Shown: positions 8,266 through 16,815, numbered from the stretch's first letter. The stretch is DNA of 48,032 nucleotides from an uncultured Pelagibacteraceae bacterium (GCA_902538255.1 CACBEJ010000006.1:1-48032), one strand, 5' to 3'. Made by a program: numbers and translations. The notes: generated from the sequence alone by a model not told the origin.

Positions 8266-8825
8266 TGAAAATAATTGCTGGGGTTGATGAGGTTGGTAGA
8301 GGAAGTTTAATTGGGCCTGTTTATGCCTCAGCAGTAATTTTAAAAAAATCAATTAATTCAAAGTTATTAAAAGATTCAAAATCATTAAGTAAAAAAAAGA
8401 GAGAGTATCTATGTACATATATAAAAAAAAATTCTACTTGGTCCATAGGCAAAGCTTCTGTCAAAGAAATAGAAAAACTGAATATACTTCAAGCAAGTTT
8501 GCTGGCTATGAAAAGAGCTATAAAAAAACTTAAGAAAAAACCAACACACGTTTTAATAGATGGAAACAAAACTCCAGAATTAGAAAATTATAATTTAAAA
8601 TCAGTTATTAAAGGAGATAAGAAAATCCCCTCTATTTCGGCAGCTTCTATAATTGCGAAAGTATCAAGGGATAAATTTATAACCACCTTGTCAAAAAAAA
8701 ATAAAGGTTATGACTGGGATAAAAACTTTGGGTACGGTACAAAACAGCACTTAAAAGCTTTGAAAAAATTAGGTATTACTAAACATCATAGAAAAACTTT
8801 TTCACCAATATCTAAAATAAATTAA
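8265..8825 (+). CDS. rnhB: Ribonuclease HII
   Basis: Removes RNA from RNA-DNA hybrids, including single ribonucleotides in DNA. It has about 186 residues. Motifs: IAGVDEVGRGSLIGPVYASA (Asp-Glu metal ligands), DSKSLSKKKREYL, HVLIDGNKTP (third acidic residue) and KGDKKIPSISAASIIAKVSRD (the KGD box). The ATG at 8265 overlaps the previous stop codon as TGATG, a typical coupled start; the TTG just before it is not needed. Together with the glycosylase upstream it makes a small DNA-repair pair. A second RNase H (type I) is at 24367. Confidence 0.95.
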   Translation: MKIIAGVDEVGRGSLIGPVYASAVILKKSINSKLLKDSKSLSKKKREYLCTYIKKNSTWSIGKASVKEIEKLNILQASLLAMKRAIKKLKKKPTHVLIDGNKTPELENYNLKSVIKGDKKIPSISAASIIAKVSRDKFITTLSKKNKGYDWDKNFGYGTKQHLKALKKLGITKHHRKTFSPISKIN

Positions 8826-8897
8826 CACTACATCTAGTTACCTTCTAATTTAGAAACACTAATCAAATCCAAATTTTTCAATCTCAGGTTGACCGTA

Positions 8898-8913
8898 GAA
8901 TCCATTTGGAGTC
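8898..8913. promoter_or_regulatory. Pair of GANTC methylation sites upstream of ccrM
   Basis: GAATC (8898-8902) and GAGTC (8909-8913) lie in the 104-bp gap between rnhB and ccrM, 28 and 17 bp before the ccrM ATG. GANTC is the target of the CcrM family. In Caulobacter, GANTC sites in the ccrM promoter are known to let methylation lower ccrM transcription. An autoregulatory role here is inference. The rest of the gap (8826-8929) shows no other clear element. Confidence 0.5.
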
Positions 8914-8929
8914 TAATTAATTTTTACAA

Positions 8930-10000
8930 ATGAAAACTGATTTCAAAAATAAAATAATTAATGGAGACAGTCTCGAAGAATTAAAAAAAATTCCACGTGA
9001 AACTTTTGATTTAATTTTTGCTGATCCTCCTTACAACTTACAATTAAAAAGTGTATTAACAAGACCAGATAGATCAAAGGTTAGTGCGGTAAATGATAAG
9101 TGGGATCAATTTGAAAATTTTAAAAAATATGATGATTTCAATTATGAATGGCTTAGTGAATGTAAAAGAATTTTAAAAAAAGATGGGGCTATTTGGGTTA
9201 TAGGAAGCTACCATAATATTTTTAGAGTTGGCACAGCAATACAAAATTTAGGTTTCTGGATTTTAAATGATGTTATTTGGAATAAAAATAATCCAATGCC
9301 AAACTTTAGAGGGACACGTTTTACTAATGCTCATGAAACTTTGATATGGGCTTCTAAAAGTGAGAAATCAAAATACACATTTAATTATCAATCTTTAAAA
9401 TGTTTAAATGATGATCTTCAAATGAGATCTAATTGGGATCTTCCAATATGCAATGGTTCTGAAAGACTTAAAAAGGATGGAAAAAAAATTCACTCAACAC
9501 AAAAACCAGAAGCGCTATTACATAGAATTTTACTAGCTACATCTAATAAAAATGACCTCATACTTGATCCTTTTTTAGGATCAGGAACAACAGCTACAGT
9601 AGCAAAAAAACTAGGAAGAAATTATTTTGGAATAGAAAAAGAAAAAAATTATTTTAAAGCTGCTGAGCAACGCATAAAAGAAACAAAACCTATTGAAGAT
9701 GATTTATTAGATACGCTAAAAAATAATAGATCAAAACCAAGGATTCCTTTTGGTTCATTAGTCGAGCTTGGAATAATTAAACCTGGAACTAGTATTTTTG
9801 ATAATAAGAAAAAAATAACAGCAAGAATTATGGCTGATGGTAGTATAAAACATAATAAAGCAGAGGGTTCTATACACAAAGTTGCGGCTACTATTTTAGG
9901 AGCTGAAAGTTGCAATGGATGGACTTTTTGGCACTGTGATATAAATGGACGAACTTATCCTATCGATTATCTAAGACAAAGATTAATTTCTAAAAATTAA
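8930..10000 (+). CDS. ccrM: Cell-cycle DNA adenine methyltransferase CcrM (GANTC)
   Basis: Beta-class N6-adenine methyltransferase expected to methylate GANTC. It has 356 residues. The catalytic DPPY is at 32-35 and the SAM-binding DPFLGSG at about 213-219; this order (catalytic motif first) defines the beta class. After about residue 270 comes the C-terminal domain typical of CcrM, with PFGSLVELGIIKPGTSIFD, ITARIMADGSIKHNKAEGSI and CNGWTFWHCDINGRTYPIDY. There is no restriction endonuclease gene nearby, consistent with a solitary methylase. Two GANTC sites precede it. The stop codon overlaps the convergent monooxygenase stop within a shared TTAA. Confidence 0.95.
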   Translation: MKTDFKNKIINGDSLEELKKIPRETFDLIFADPPYNLQLKSVLTRPDRSKVSAVNDKWDQFENFKKYDDFNYEWLSECKRILKKDGAIWVIGSYHNIFRVGTAIQNLGFWILNDVIWNKNNPMPNFRGTRFTNAHETLIWASKSEKSKYTFNYQSLKCLNDDLQMRSNWDLPICNGSERLKKDGKKIHSTQKPEALLHRILLATSNKNDLILDPFLGSGTTATVAKKLGRNYFGIEKEKNYFKAAEQRIKETKPIEDDLLDTLKNNRSKPRIPFGSLVELGIIKPGTSIFDNKKKITARIMADGSIKHNKAEGSIHKVAATILGAESCNGWTFWHCDINGRTYPIDYLRQRLISKN

Positions 10001-11139
10001 CTTTTATAAATTTTACCCAAATAACTTTCTAAAAATTTTTTATTTTTAGTTAAAAGTTTTAAAAAAATATTTCTAAATATAATCATAATTGGATTTGATA
10101 AATGGAAGGCAAATTGATTGAAATTAGATCTTCTGTTAATCATTTTTACTCTCTTTAATCTGCTATCATAAAAATTATTATTATTTATTAAACATTCATA
10201 TAATTCATTAGCACCCTCAATTGATTGGGAAGCTCCCTGCGCAAATGAAGGTGAAAAAGCAAAAAATGCATCTCCTACAAGGAATATATTTTTTGGAGGA
10301 TTATATAAGTTTTTACTTACAAATATTGGAAATAATTTAATATTTTGAAGACTTTCCAAAAAACTTTGAGAAACTTTTTGAGACAATTTAAATTTAATAT
10401 TTTTTATAAAAGAACTCTCGTTAAAAAGATTATAGTTCTCTTGCTCATTTGAATTTAATTTATGTTTTAAAATGCCAATAAAATTTAATTTTTTATCATT
10501 ATTAATTGGATAAACAACATAATGAAAATTTGGTCCTAAAAACAAAGAAATATTTTCTTCATTTATATTTCGAAAATCTTCTCTAGATATAGTGCCCCTA
10601 ATAGCAATCGTATCATTGTAAATTGGTTTTGATTTAATAGTTGAAATTAATAGCTTCCCTTTAGAGAACACACCGTCTGAAATAATTAAGTAATCACAAT
10701 TTATCTTATTTTTATCAAATATTAATTTTATTGAATCTTTCTCGTAATCAATATGTTCAATACTGTGATTGTATTTAATAATATCTTCGTTTATTTGTTT
10801 TTTTAAAAATTGAAGCAATTTTGATCTTTTCAATGTTGTGTATTTACAATCTTCAGAATTGAATTTTGAAATATCTAAGTCACAAATTTTTTTTGAATTT
10901 TTAATTTCATAAAAATCAATTTTTTTTGGGTTAAATTTTTCTTCTTTAGTGAGAGAAGCGAAGCCTATTTGATTTAAAAGCTTTACGCTATTTACCGACA
11001 ACTGAATTCCATAACCCTCCTCCATTTCTATTGAATTCCTTTTTTCATAAATCGTAACGTGATAGTCCTTATGATCTTTGAATAAATTGGCAATATATAA
11101 ACCAGAAATTCCAGCACCAATTATTGCTATTTTTTTCAT
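9997..11139 (-). CDS. FAD-dependent aromatic-ring monooxygenase family protein
   Basis: It has 380 residues with a full set of flavoprotein hydroxylase motifs: N-terminal KKIAIIGAGISGLYIANLF (GxGxxG), YLIISDGVFS (DG motif) and FLVGDAFFAFSPSFAQGASQ (GD motif, FAD ribityl binding). GYGIQLSVNSVKLLNQIGF and the C-terminal block resemble salicylate hydroxylase-like enzymes more than UbiH/UbiF. The substrate is unknown; ubiquinone hydroxylation is one possibility because ubiA is in the window, but no residue proves it. Its ATG overlaps the mutY stop by 4 nt (ATGA), so it is translated from the mutY message. No signal peptide is evident. Confidence 0.75.
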   Translation of the reverse strand: MKKIAIIGAGISGLYIANLFKDHKDYHVTIYEKRNSIEMEEGYGIQLSVNSVKLLNQIGFASLTKEEKFNPKKIDFYEIKNSKKICDLDISKFNSEDCKYTTLKRSKLLQFLKKQINEDIIKYNHSIEHIDYEKDSIKLIFDKNKINCDYLIISDGVFSKGKLLISTIKSKPIYNDTIAIRGTISREDFRNINEENISLFLGPNFHYVVYPINNDKKLNFIGILKHKLNSNEQENYNLFNESSFIKNIKFKLSQKVSQSFLESLQNIKLFPIFVSKNLYNPPKNIFLVGDAFFAFSPSFAQGASQSIEGANELYECLINNNNFYDSRLKRVKMINRRSNFNQFAFHLSNPIMIIFRNIFLKLLTKNKKFLESYLGKIYKS

Positions 11140-12122
11140 TTATGACTTTCTAAAAATTTTACAATTTTTTTTGTAAATGTTGGCAGTGTATAATTTTGAA
11201 GCTTTGTTGGATCAATCCAATAATTATTTTTATTTAAATTATATTTATTTTTAAATTCGATTTTAATATTCATGCTCATATTAGACATTTTAAAATTCAA
11301 ATCTTTATCAAAATTTTTAGGATTATTTACCTCCTCCATTGGGAAGATATTAAAATTTTTCAAAAAATTAAATTTGTTATTTTTGATTAATAAATAATGA
11401 TTATTTTTTTTATAAACATTTAGCTTGTAAAAAGTTTCCTTACCTTTTTTTTTAAATTTCACTAAATCAAAATTTTTATTTTTAAATGATTTGCATTTTT
11501 TTACTAATGGACAGTTCTTACAAATAGGACTTACAGGTCTACAAATTAGTGCTCCTAATTCCATTAAAGCTTGAGCGTAATCACTAGACCTTTTGATAGA
11601 TGTTCCAAAAATTTTTTTCTTCTCGTGTAAATTTTCTTTTTTTATTTGATCTTGTTTTTTTAAAAATAAGTATCTCTTTAGTACTCTTTCAATATTACCA
11701 TCTAGAGGAATTATTGGTTTATTGAATGCAATTGCAGAAATTGCACTTGCTGTATAATCTCCAATACCTGGAAGAGACTTTAAATCTATAACATTTCTAG
11801 GTATTTTTTTATTAAAATTTTTAACAACTATTTGAGCTGTTTTTTTTAAATTTCTTACTCTTGAATAGTATCCAAGACCCTCCCAAAGTTTAATTAATTT
11901 TCTATCATCATATTTAGATAATTTTTCAATTGTAGGAATATTTTTTATAAATCTGTTAAAGTAAGGTATTACCGTTGCAACCTGGGTTTGCTGCAACATA
12001 AATTCACTTACTAAAGTGTAATATTGCTTTTTTGTTTGAGAAACATTCTTTCTCCAAGGTAAAGATCTTTTATTTAAATCATACCAATTAAGAATATTAT
12101 TTGTTATTATTGGATCTTTCAT
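11136..12122 (-). CDS. mutY: A/G-specific adenine glycosylase MutY
   Basis: Removes adenine mispaired with 8-oxoguanine. The protein has about 328 residues from the ATG at 12122. It shows SEFMLQQTQVATVIPYF with the catalytic Glu, the helix-hairpin-helix LKSLPGIGDYTASAI, PLDGNIERV with the catalytic Asp, and a 4Fe-4S ligand set spaced C-x6-C-x2-C-x5-C in CRPVSPICKNCPLVKKC. The C-terminal NUDIX-like recognition domain is short and weakly conserved. The frame extends upstream to 12167, but those residues lack similarity and would overlap dciA; MKDPIITNNILNWYDLNKR is the natural beginning. It starts exactly where the divergent dciA gene starts, with no gap. Confidence 0.93.
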   Translation of the reverse strand: MKDPIITNNILNWYDLNKRSLPWRKNVSQTKKQYYTLVSEFMLQQTQVATVIPYFNRFIKNIPTIEKLSKYDDRKLIKLWEGLGYYSRVRNLKKTAQIVVKNFNKKIPRNVIDLKSLPGIGDYTASAISAIAFNKPIIPLDGNIERVLKRYLFLKKQDQIKKENLHEKKKIFGTSIKRSSDYAQALMELGALICRPVSPICKNCPLVKKCKSFKNKNFDLVKFKKKGKETFYKLNVYKKNNHYLLIKNNKFNFLKNFNIFPMEEVNNPKNFDKDLNFKMSNMSMNIKIEFKNKYNLNKNNYWIDPTKLQNYTLPTFTKKIVKFLESHK

Positions 12123-12611
12123 ATGCAATCTAAAAATAATACTAAGCAGAGAAACGCTAGCATTCAAGGATTAAGATCTTTCAAAGACACTTTGCCAAAA
12201 AATGTAAAAAAAATAATTAATAAAAAAGGTCATATATATTCAGAAACACTGAGCAATTGGAAATATTTAGTTGGAAGTGAATTATTTAAAATTTGCTATC
12301 CAAAAACATTTAAAAACTCAAATAAATTTGGTGTTAGCACCCTAGTGGTTATGGTTAAGCGAGGACATGAAGTTGACGTAGAATATTCGAAGAAAGATAT
12401 TTTAAATAAAATGAATAACTTTTTTGGCTATTCAGTTGTTGAAAAGCTTAAATTTATAAGTTTTGATGATGAACATGAAATGACAGGCTTGAGTGACACA
12501 AAAGTTAAAAATGTGGCAATTAGTAAATATCAAGATAAAATTAAAGATGTTAAAAACGAAAAAATTAAAAAATCATTAACAGAGTTAACCACGGTTTTTA
12601 GAGAGAAATGA
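12123..12611 (+). CDS. dciA: DUF721 protein, probable replicative helicase loader DciA
   Basis: DciA is the ancestral bacterial helper that loads DnaB helicase in species without DnaC or DnaI. The 162-residue protein shows the alphaproteobacterial DUF721 pattern: a short basic N-terminus, then LPKNVKKIINKKGHIYSETL, NWKYLVGSELFKICYPKTF, a VSTLVVMVKRGHEVDVEYSK strand region and ILNKMNNFFGYSVVEKLKFI. A lysine-rich tail follows. It starts directly next to the mutY start on the opposite strand, and its stop overlaps the DsbA-like gene as ATGA. The order mutY, DUF721, DsbA-like, smc is one I recognise from other alphaproteobacteria. Helicase loading is inferred from the family. Confidence 0.8.
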   Translation: MQSKNNTKQRNASIQGLRSFKDTLPKNVKKIINKKGHIYSETLSNWKYLVGSELFKICYPKTFKNSNKFGVSTLVVMVKRGHEVDVEYSKKDILNKMNNFFGYSVVEKLKFISFDDEHEMTGLSDTKVKNVAISKYQDKIKDVKNEKIKKSLTELTTVFREK

Positions 12612-13186
12612 GAAAAATTATATTCTTGTTATTAATACTTTTTACTACAGTGTTAAATGTACAAGCTGAAGAAATTAAAAGGATAACAGTTGGTAACAAA
12701 GATGCGAAAATAACTATTATAGCATTTGAGTCTTTAACATGCAGTCACTGCGCTAATTTTCATAAAAATGTTTACCCTCAATTAAAAGAAGAATTTCTAG
12801 ATAAAGGGATTGCCAAAATTGAATTTAGACATTTTCCCCTAGACATAGCTGCTTTTAATGCATCAAAAATTTCTCAATGTAAGAATGACGGAAATACAGA
12901 TATCCTTGAAAGTTTATACGCTAATCAACAAAAATGGGTTAAAGGAAGTTCAGTAGAGGAAGCAAATGAAAACTTACAAAAATTTTTAAAAAATGAAGGA
13001 TTTACAATTGATTTTGATTCATGTGTAAATAATAAAGAAATTGAAGATTTTGTATTAAACGATCGAATCGATGGAGCAAAGAACTTCAAAGTTAACGCAA
13101 CTCCTACGATAATTATTAACAACGAAAAATTTGAAAAACCCTTAAATTATAAAAATTTAAAAAAAGCGCTAGAAAAACTGATATAA
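12608..13186 (+). CDS. DsbA-family periplasmic thiol oxidoreductase
   Basis: Thioredoxin-fold protein expected to form or rearrange disulfides in exported proteins. It has 192 residues. MRKIIFLLLILFTTVLNVQA is a clear Sec signal peptide, with cleavage likely after the Ala at position 20. The active site is CSHC in FESLTCSHCANFHKN. The cis-Pro loop is likely VNATPTIIINNEKF. Two further cysteines occur (ISQCKN, DSCVNN). It overlaps dciA by 4 nt and is followed by smc after 8 bp. Its placement between replication and segregation genes is common in alphaproteobacteria and says nothing firm about its substrates. Confidence 0.88.
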   Translation: MRKIIFLLLILFTTVLNVQAEEIKRITVGNKDAKITIIAFESLTCSHCANFHKNVYPQLKEEFLDKGIAKIEFRHFPLDIAAFNASKISQCKNDGNTDILESLYANQQKWVKGSSVEEANENLQKFLKNEGFTIDFDSCVNNKEIEDFVLNDRIDGAKNFKVNATPTIIINNEKFEKPLNYKNLKKALEKLI

Positions 13187-13194
13187 GTTAGTGC

Positions 13195-15768
13195 ATGGAG
13201 TTTAAAAAAATCCAATTAAACGGATTTAAATCATTTGCTGAAAAAACCAACTTCTTAATTGAGGATGGTCTCACGGGTATAGTGGGTCCTAACGGCTGTG
13301 GAAAATCTAACATTGTAGAATCTTTGAGGTGGGTAATGGGAGAGACCTCTGCAAAAAGTATGCGTGGATCTGGTATGGAAGATGTTATATTTTCAGGAAC
13401 ATCCAATAAAGCATCAAAAAATATTGCAGAAGTATCTATTGAAGTTGAAAACAAAGATAAAGAAGGTCCAATTCAATACCGTGAGTTGGAGCAAATACAA
13501 ATAAGACGAAAAATAGAAAAAGATAAAGGATCTAAATTTTACATTAATGATAAAGAAGTAAGAGCAAGAGATGCGCAAATGTTTTTTGCAGATCTTTCGA
13601 CTGGTGCACACTCTCCATCTATGATTAGCCAAGGAAGAATAGGTGCATTAGTAACAGCAAAACCAACAGATAGAAGGGCTATTTTAGAAGAAGCTGCAGG
13701 AATATCTGGTTTACACGTAAGAAGACATGAGGCTGAATTGAGATTAGGTGCGGCTGAGAATAATTTAAAAAGAGCAGATGAATTAAGAAGACAGCAAGAA
13801 AAACAGTTGGCAAATCTCCAAAAACAAGCTGAAGAGGCAACAAAATACAAACTAATTTCAGATCAAATTAAAAAAATTGAAGCAGGTTTATATTACTTAA
13901 AATTATTAGAAATAGACAAAGAAATTAGAATAGAAAATGAAATTAATGCTGAGGCAGTAGGAGAAGTAGAAGGATTTAATAATAAAATATCTGAATTAGA
14001 AAATTCAATTAAAACTTTTACAGATAAAGTAAATCCATTAAGAGAAAAAAATATAGAAAATTTATCAAGGATACAAAGACTTAATCTAGAACTTCAAAGT
14101 TTAGATGAGGAAAATACTAGAATTCAAGATGAGATAGAAAGCATCAAAAAATCAGTTCAAACGCTTGATGATGATATCACGAGAGAAAAAGGAATTATTA
14201 TAGACGCTAATTCAAATGAAAAAAGATTGAAGGAAGAAAAAACAGAATTAATTGAGACAGACTCTAAATATTTTGAAACAGAAAAATTATCTAATGAAGA
14301 GTTGGAAAGTGCAAAAAATAAACTTAAAGAAGAACAAAAAGCTGTTGATGAAGTTGTAAATAATTTAGCTGAAGAAACTGTAAACATAAGTGTTGGTCCA
14401 ATAAGAAATGTAAAAAATAGTATATCAAGAGTAAAAGAATTAATAGACAGTAATGAAATAAATCAAGCAGTAACACTTCTAGATAGATGTAATATGGAGC
14501 TAGATAGTTTTTTAAATGATTTAAAAAATGAGAGATCTAGAAGTGAATTATTAGGAGTTAGTGAAAAATCAAAAAATATAAAATTACTTCAAGAAAAATT
14601 TGCTGATGCATATAGTAAAAATCAATCAATTAAAAATGAGTCTCTAAAAAGAAATGAGAGAATTAAAACCATTGAAACGGAAATTGAAAGTTGGAAAAAT
14701 TTACTAACTAACTCAGAAAAAATGGTTAATGAACTAACACAAAGAAAAGAAAAATTATCAAAACAATTAAGTGATTTAGAAAACCAACCTAGAGTACAGG
14801 CAGAGAGAAAAGGTCAAATTTCAGAAAATTTAAGAATTTCAGATAAAGAAAAAATTGATAATGAAGCGATTATAGATGAAACAGATCAAAAAATTGAAAT
14901 GTTAAGAACACAATTAAATGAAATTCAAGAACAATCAATTCAAATCAGAGAAAGAAAAGCAAGCTCAGGAGCAACAATTGAAGGTCTGCAAAAAAGAAAA
15001 AGTGATCTGCTTGATAGAATTAGTTCTGAGCTAAATTTGAATGAAGATAAAATTTTAGAAAATTCAAATTTAAACGGAGTAGAAGAACTACCAAATCCAG
15101 TTGATCAAGAAGATGCTTTAGACAAGAAAAAACAAGAAAGAGAAAAATTAGGATCTGTAAATTTAAAAGCGGATGAAGAAACAAGTAAATATGAAAAAGA
15201 GATAAAAAAAATGGAACAGGATCGTGCCGATCTTGTTACTGCTATTGTGAAACTGAAAGATAGTATTAATGAACTTAATCAAAAAGGAAGAGAAAGATTG
15301 ATTGAAGCTTTTGAAAAAGTTAATAGAAAATTTAATGAAGTTTATACAAAACTTTTCAATGGTGGAAATGCCAAACTAGAATTGGTGGACTCTGATGATC
15401 CACTCGAAGCAGGTTTAGAAATGTTAGTGAGTCCTCCGGGAAAAAGACTTCAATCAATAACTTTGTTATCTGGAGGTGAGCAAGCATTGACTGCCCTCTC
15501 TTTAATCTTTGCAGTATTTTTAACAAACCCTTCACCTATATGTGTATTAGATGAGGTTGATGCGCCACTTGATGATGCTAACGTAACAAGATTTTGTAGT
15601 TTACTTGAGGAATTAATAAAAATAACCAATACCAAGTTCATAATTGTAACTCATCACGCTTTAACCATGTCAAAAATGAACAGACTATATGGGGTTACTA
15701 TGCCTCAAAAAGGAATTAGTCAGCTTGTGGCTGTTGATTTACAAAAAGCAGAGAGTATGGTTGCTTAA
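13195..15768 (+). CDS. smc: Short SMC chromosome-segregation ATPase without a recognisable hinge
   Basis: SMC dimers organise and segregate chromosomes using ATP. Both head halves are intact: N-terminal MEFKKIQLNGFKSFAEKTNF, Walker A GPNGCGKS at 31-38, C-terminal signature LLSGGEQALTALSLIFAVF near 757, and Walker B CVLDEVDAPLDD from 783. Total length is 857 residues against about 1150-1190 for typical bacterial SMC. Residues about 165-399 and 463-700 are charged coiled coil of nearly equal length. Between them, where a glycine-rich hinge of about 150 residues is expected, there are only about 60 mostly helical residues (VGPIRNVKNSISRVKELID and LLDRCNMELDSFLNDL). The frame is continuous, so this is not a frameshift. 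ScpA and ScpB are not in the window. Confidence 0.92.
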   Translation: MEFKKIQLNGFKSFAEKTNFLIEDGLTGIVGPNGCGKSNIVESLRWVMGETSAKSMRGSGMEDVIFSGTSNKASKNIAEVSIEVENKDKEGPIQYRELEQIQIRRKIEKDKGSKFYINDKEVRARDAQMFFADLSTGAHSPSMISQGRIGALVTAKPTDRRAILEEAAGISGLHVRRHEAELRLGAAENNLKRADELRRQQEKQLANLQKQAEEATKYKLISDQIKKIEAGLYYLKLLEIDKEIRIENEINAEAVGEVEGFNNKISELENSIKTFTDKVNPLREKNIENLSRIQRLNLELQSLDEENTRIQDEIESIKKSVQTLDDDITREKGIIIDANSNEKRLKEEKTELIETDSKYFETEKLSNEELESAKNKLKEEQKAVDEVVNNLAEETVNISVGPIRNVKNSISRVKELIDSNEINQAVTLLDRCNMELDSFLNDLKNERSRSELLGVSEKSKNIKLLQEKFADAYSKNQSIKNESLKRNERIKTIETEIESWKNLLTNSEKMVNELTQRKEKLSKQLSDLENQPRVQAERKGQISENLRISDKEKIDNEAIIDETDQKIEMLRTQLNEIQEQSIQIRERKASSGATIEGLQKRKSDLLDRISSELNLNEDKILENSNLNGVEELPNPVDQEDALDKKKQEREKLGSVNLKADEETSKYEKEIKKMEQDRADLVTAIVKLKDSINELNQKGRERLIEAFEKVNRKFNEVYTKLFNGGNAKLELVDSDDPLEAGLEMLVSPPGKRLQSITLLSGGEQALTALSLIFAVFLTNPSPICVLDEVDAPLDDANVTRFCSLLEELIKITNTKFIIVTHHALTMSKMNRLYGVTMPQKGISQLVAVDLQKAESMVA

Positions 15769-15777
15769 ACTTTATAA

Positions 15778-16053
15778 ATGCCAAAAGACCCTTTCAAAAA
15801 TCGCTTAGAGATTGCAAAAAGTAAGATTTCAAAGAAAAATCTCTACAATAAGAGGAATGACCCCTCACCTATAGGAACTGCATTCAAATTGAGCACAGAA
15901 CTTGTTTCTGCTGTGGCTGTGGGGACAATTATTGGGTTTATTTTTGACAAGACCTTTGGTACTAAACCTTGGTTTATATTAATATTTTTTTTTGTTGGTG
16001 TAGTTGCTGGAATTACAAATGTGATTAGATCTGCAAAAAAAATGCAAAAATAA
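15778..16053 (+). CDS. atpI: ATP synthase protein I
   Basis: Small membrane protein at the head of F0 operons, thought to assist c-ring assembly or Mg2+ supply. The 91 residues comprise a charged N-terminus, then SPIGTAFKLSTELVSAVAVG, a first membrane helix, a short loop GTKPW, and a second helix FILIFFFVGVVAGITNVIR. This matches the AtpI/Gene1-related family. It begins 9 bp after smc and 9 bp before atpB. Function in the family is only partly established. Confidence 0.88.
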   Translation: MPKDPFKNRLEIAKSKISKKNLYNKRNDPSPIGTAFKLSTELVSAVAVGTIIGFIFDKTFGTKPWFILIFFFVGVVAGITNVIRSAKKMQK

Positions 16054-16062
16054 ATAAGTATT

Positions 16063-16797
16063 ATGGCTGCAAATCCTATGTCCCAATTCGACGTTTATAG
16101 AATTGGACCAGAAATTAAAGTTGGAGCATTCGACATATCATTTACGAACGCAAGTTTGTTTATGATTTTAAGTACTGTGTCTATTTTAATAATCTTTAAT
16201 TTAGGATCAAATAAAAATTCAATACTGCCAAACAAAATTCAATTATTAGCAGAACTGAGCTATACCTTTGTATCTAAAATGATTAGCGACACAGCTGGTT
16301 CAAAAGCTAAACCATACTTTGCATTTATATTTTCTCTATTCATGTTTGTTTTATTTTGCAACATGTTTGGAATGATACCTTATACTTTCACTGTAACCAG
16401 TCATATCATTGTAACATTTGTACTTGCAGCGTTTATATTTATTGGAGTGACAGTGATTGGGTTTATTAAACATGGATTTGGGTATTTAAAACTATTTGTT
16501 CCAAGTGGTGTACCCACAGTTTTGCTACCTTTGATTGTTGTTATAGAAATTATTTCTTATTTAAGTAGACCTATAAGTTTATCGGTTAGATTATTTGCTA
16601 ATATGATGGCTGGTCATACAATGATGAAAGTTTTCGGAGGCTTTGTAATTAGCCTTGGAGTAGTTGGTGGGTGGCTTCCACTAAGTTTTTCGGTTGCATT
16701 AACAGGTTTGGAGATCTTAGTTGCTTTTCTTCAAGCTTATGTTTTTGCAATCTTAACCTGCATCTATTTAAATGATGCATTAAATTTACACCATTAA
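16063..16797 (+). CDS. atpB: ATP synthase F0 subunit a
   Basis: Forms the proton half-channels next to the c-ring. It has 244 residues and five or six hydrophobic segments. The conserved helix with the essential arginine is seen in SYLSRPISLSVRLFANMMAG. The N-terminus MAANPMSQFDVYRIGPEI is typical of alphaproteobacterial subunit a. It is followed after 18 bp by atpE, whose ribosome-binding site lies in that gap. The F1 genes are absent from the window, as expected for alphaproteobacteria, where F0 and F1 operons are separate. Confidence 0.97.
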   Translation: MAANPMSQFDVYRIGPEIKVGAFDISFTNASLFMILSTVSILIIFNLGSNKNSILPNKIQLLAELSYTFVSKMISDTAGSKAKPYFAFIFSLFMFVLFCNMFGMIPYTFTVTSHIIVTFVLAAFIFIGVTVIGFIKHGFGYLKLFVPSGVPTVLLPLIVVIEIISYLSRPISLSVRLFANMMAGHTMMKVFGGFVISLGVVGGWLPLSFSVALTGLEILVAFLQAYVFAILTCIYLNDALNLHH

Positions 16798-16804
16798 TAA
16801 CAAT

Positions 16805-16810
16805 AGGAGG
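16805..16810 (+). promoter_or_regulatory. Strong Shine-Dalgarno sequence of atpE
   Basis: AGGAGG sits 5 nt before the atpE ATG. Most starts in this window overlap the previous gene or have only weak purine tracts, so this site stands out. It fits the need for many more c subunits than a subunits per complex. Confidence 0.75.
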
Positions 16811-16815
16811 ATATA

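Noticed and set aside
12123..12167. Extended mutY N-terminus
   Set aside because: The extra 15 residues have no similarity to MutY and would lie over the dciA start.
13188..13850. Minus-strand open frames inside smc
   Set aside because: Their translations are serine/phenylalanine-rich shadows of the coiled-coil and head coding sequence.
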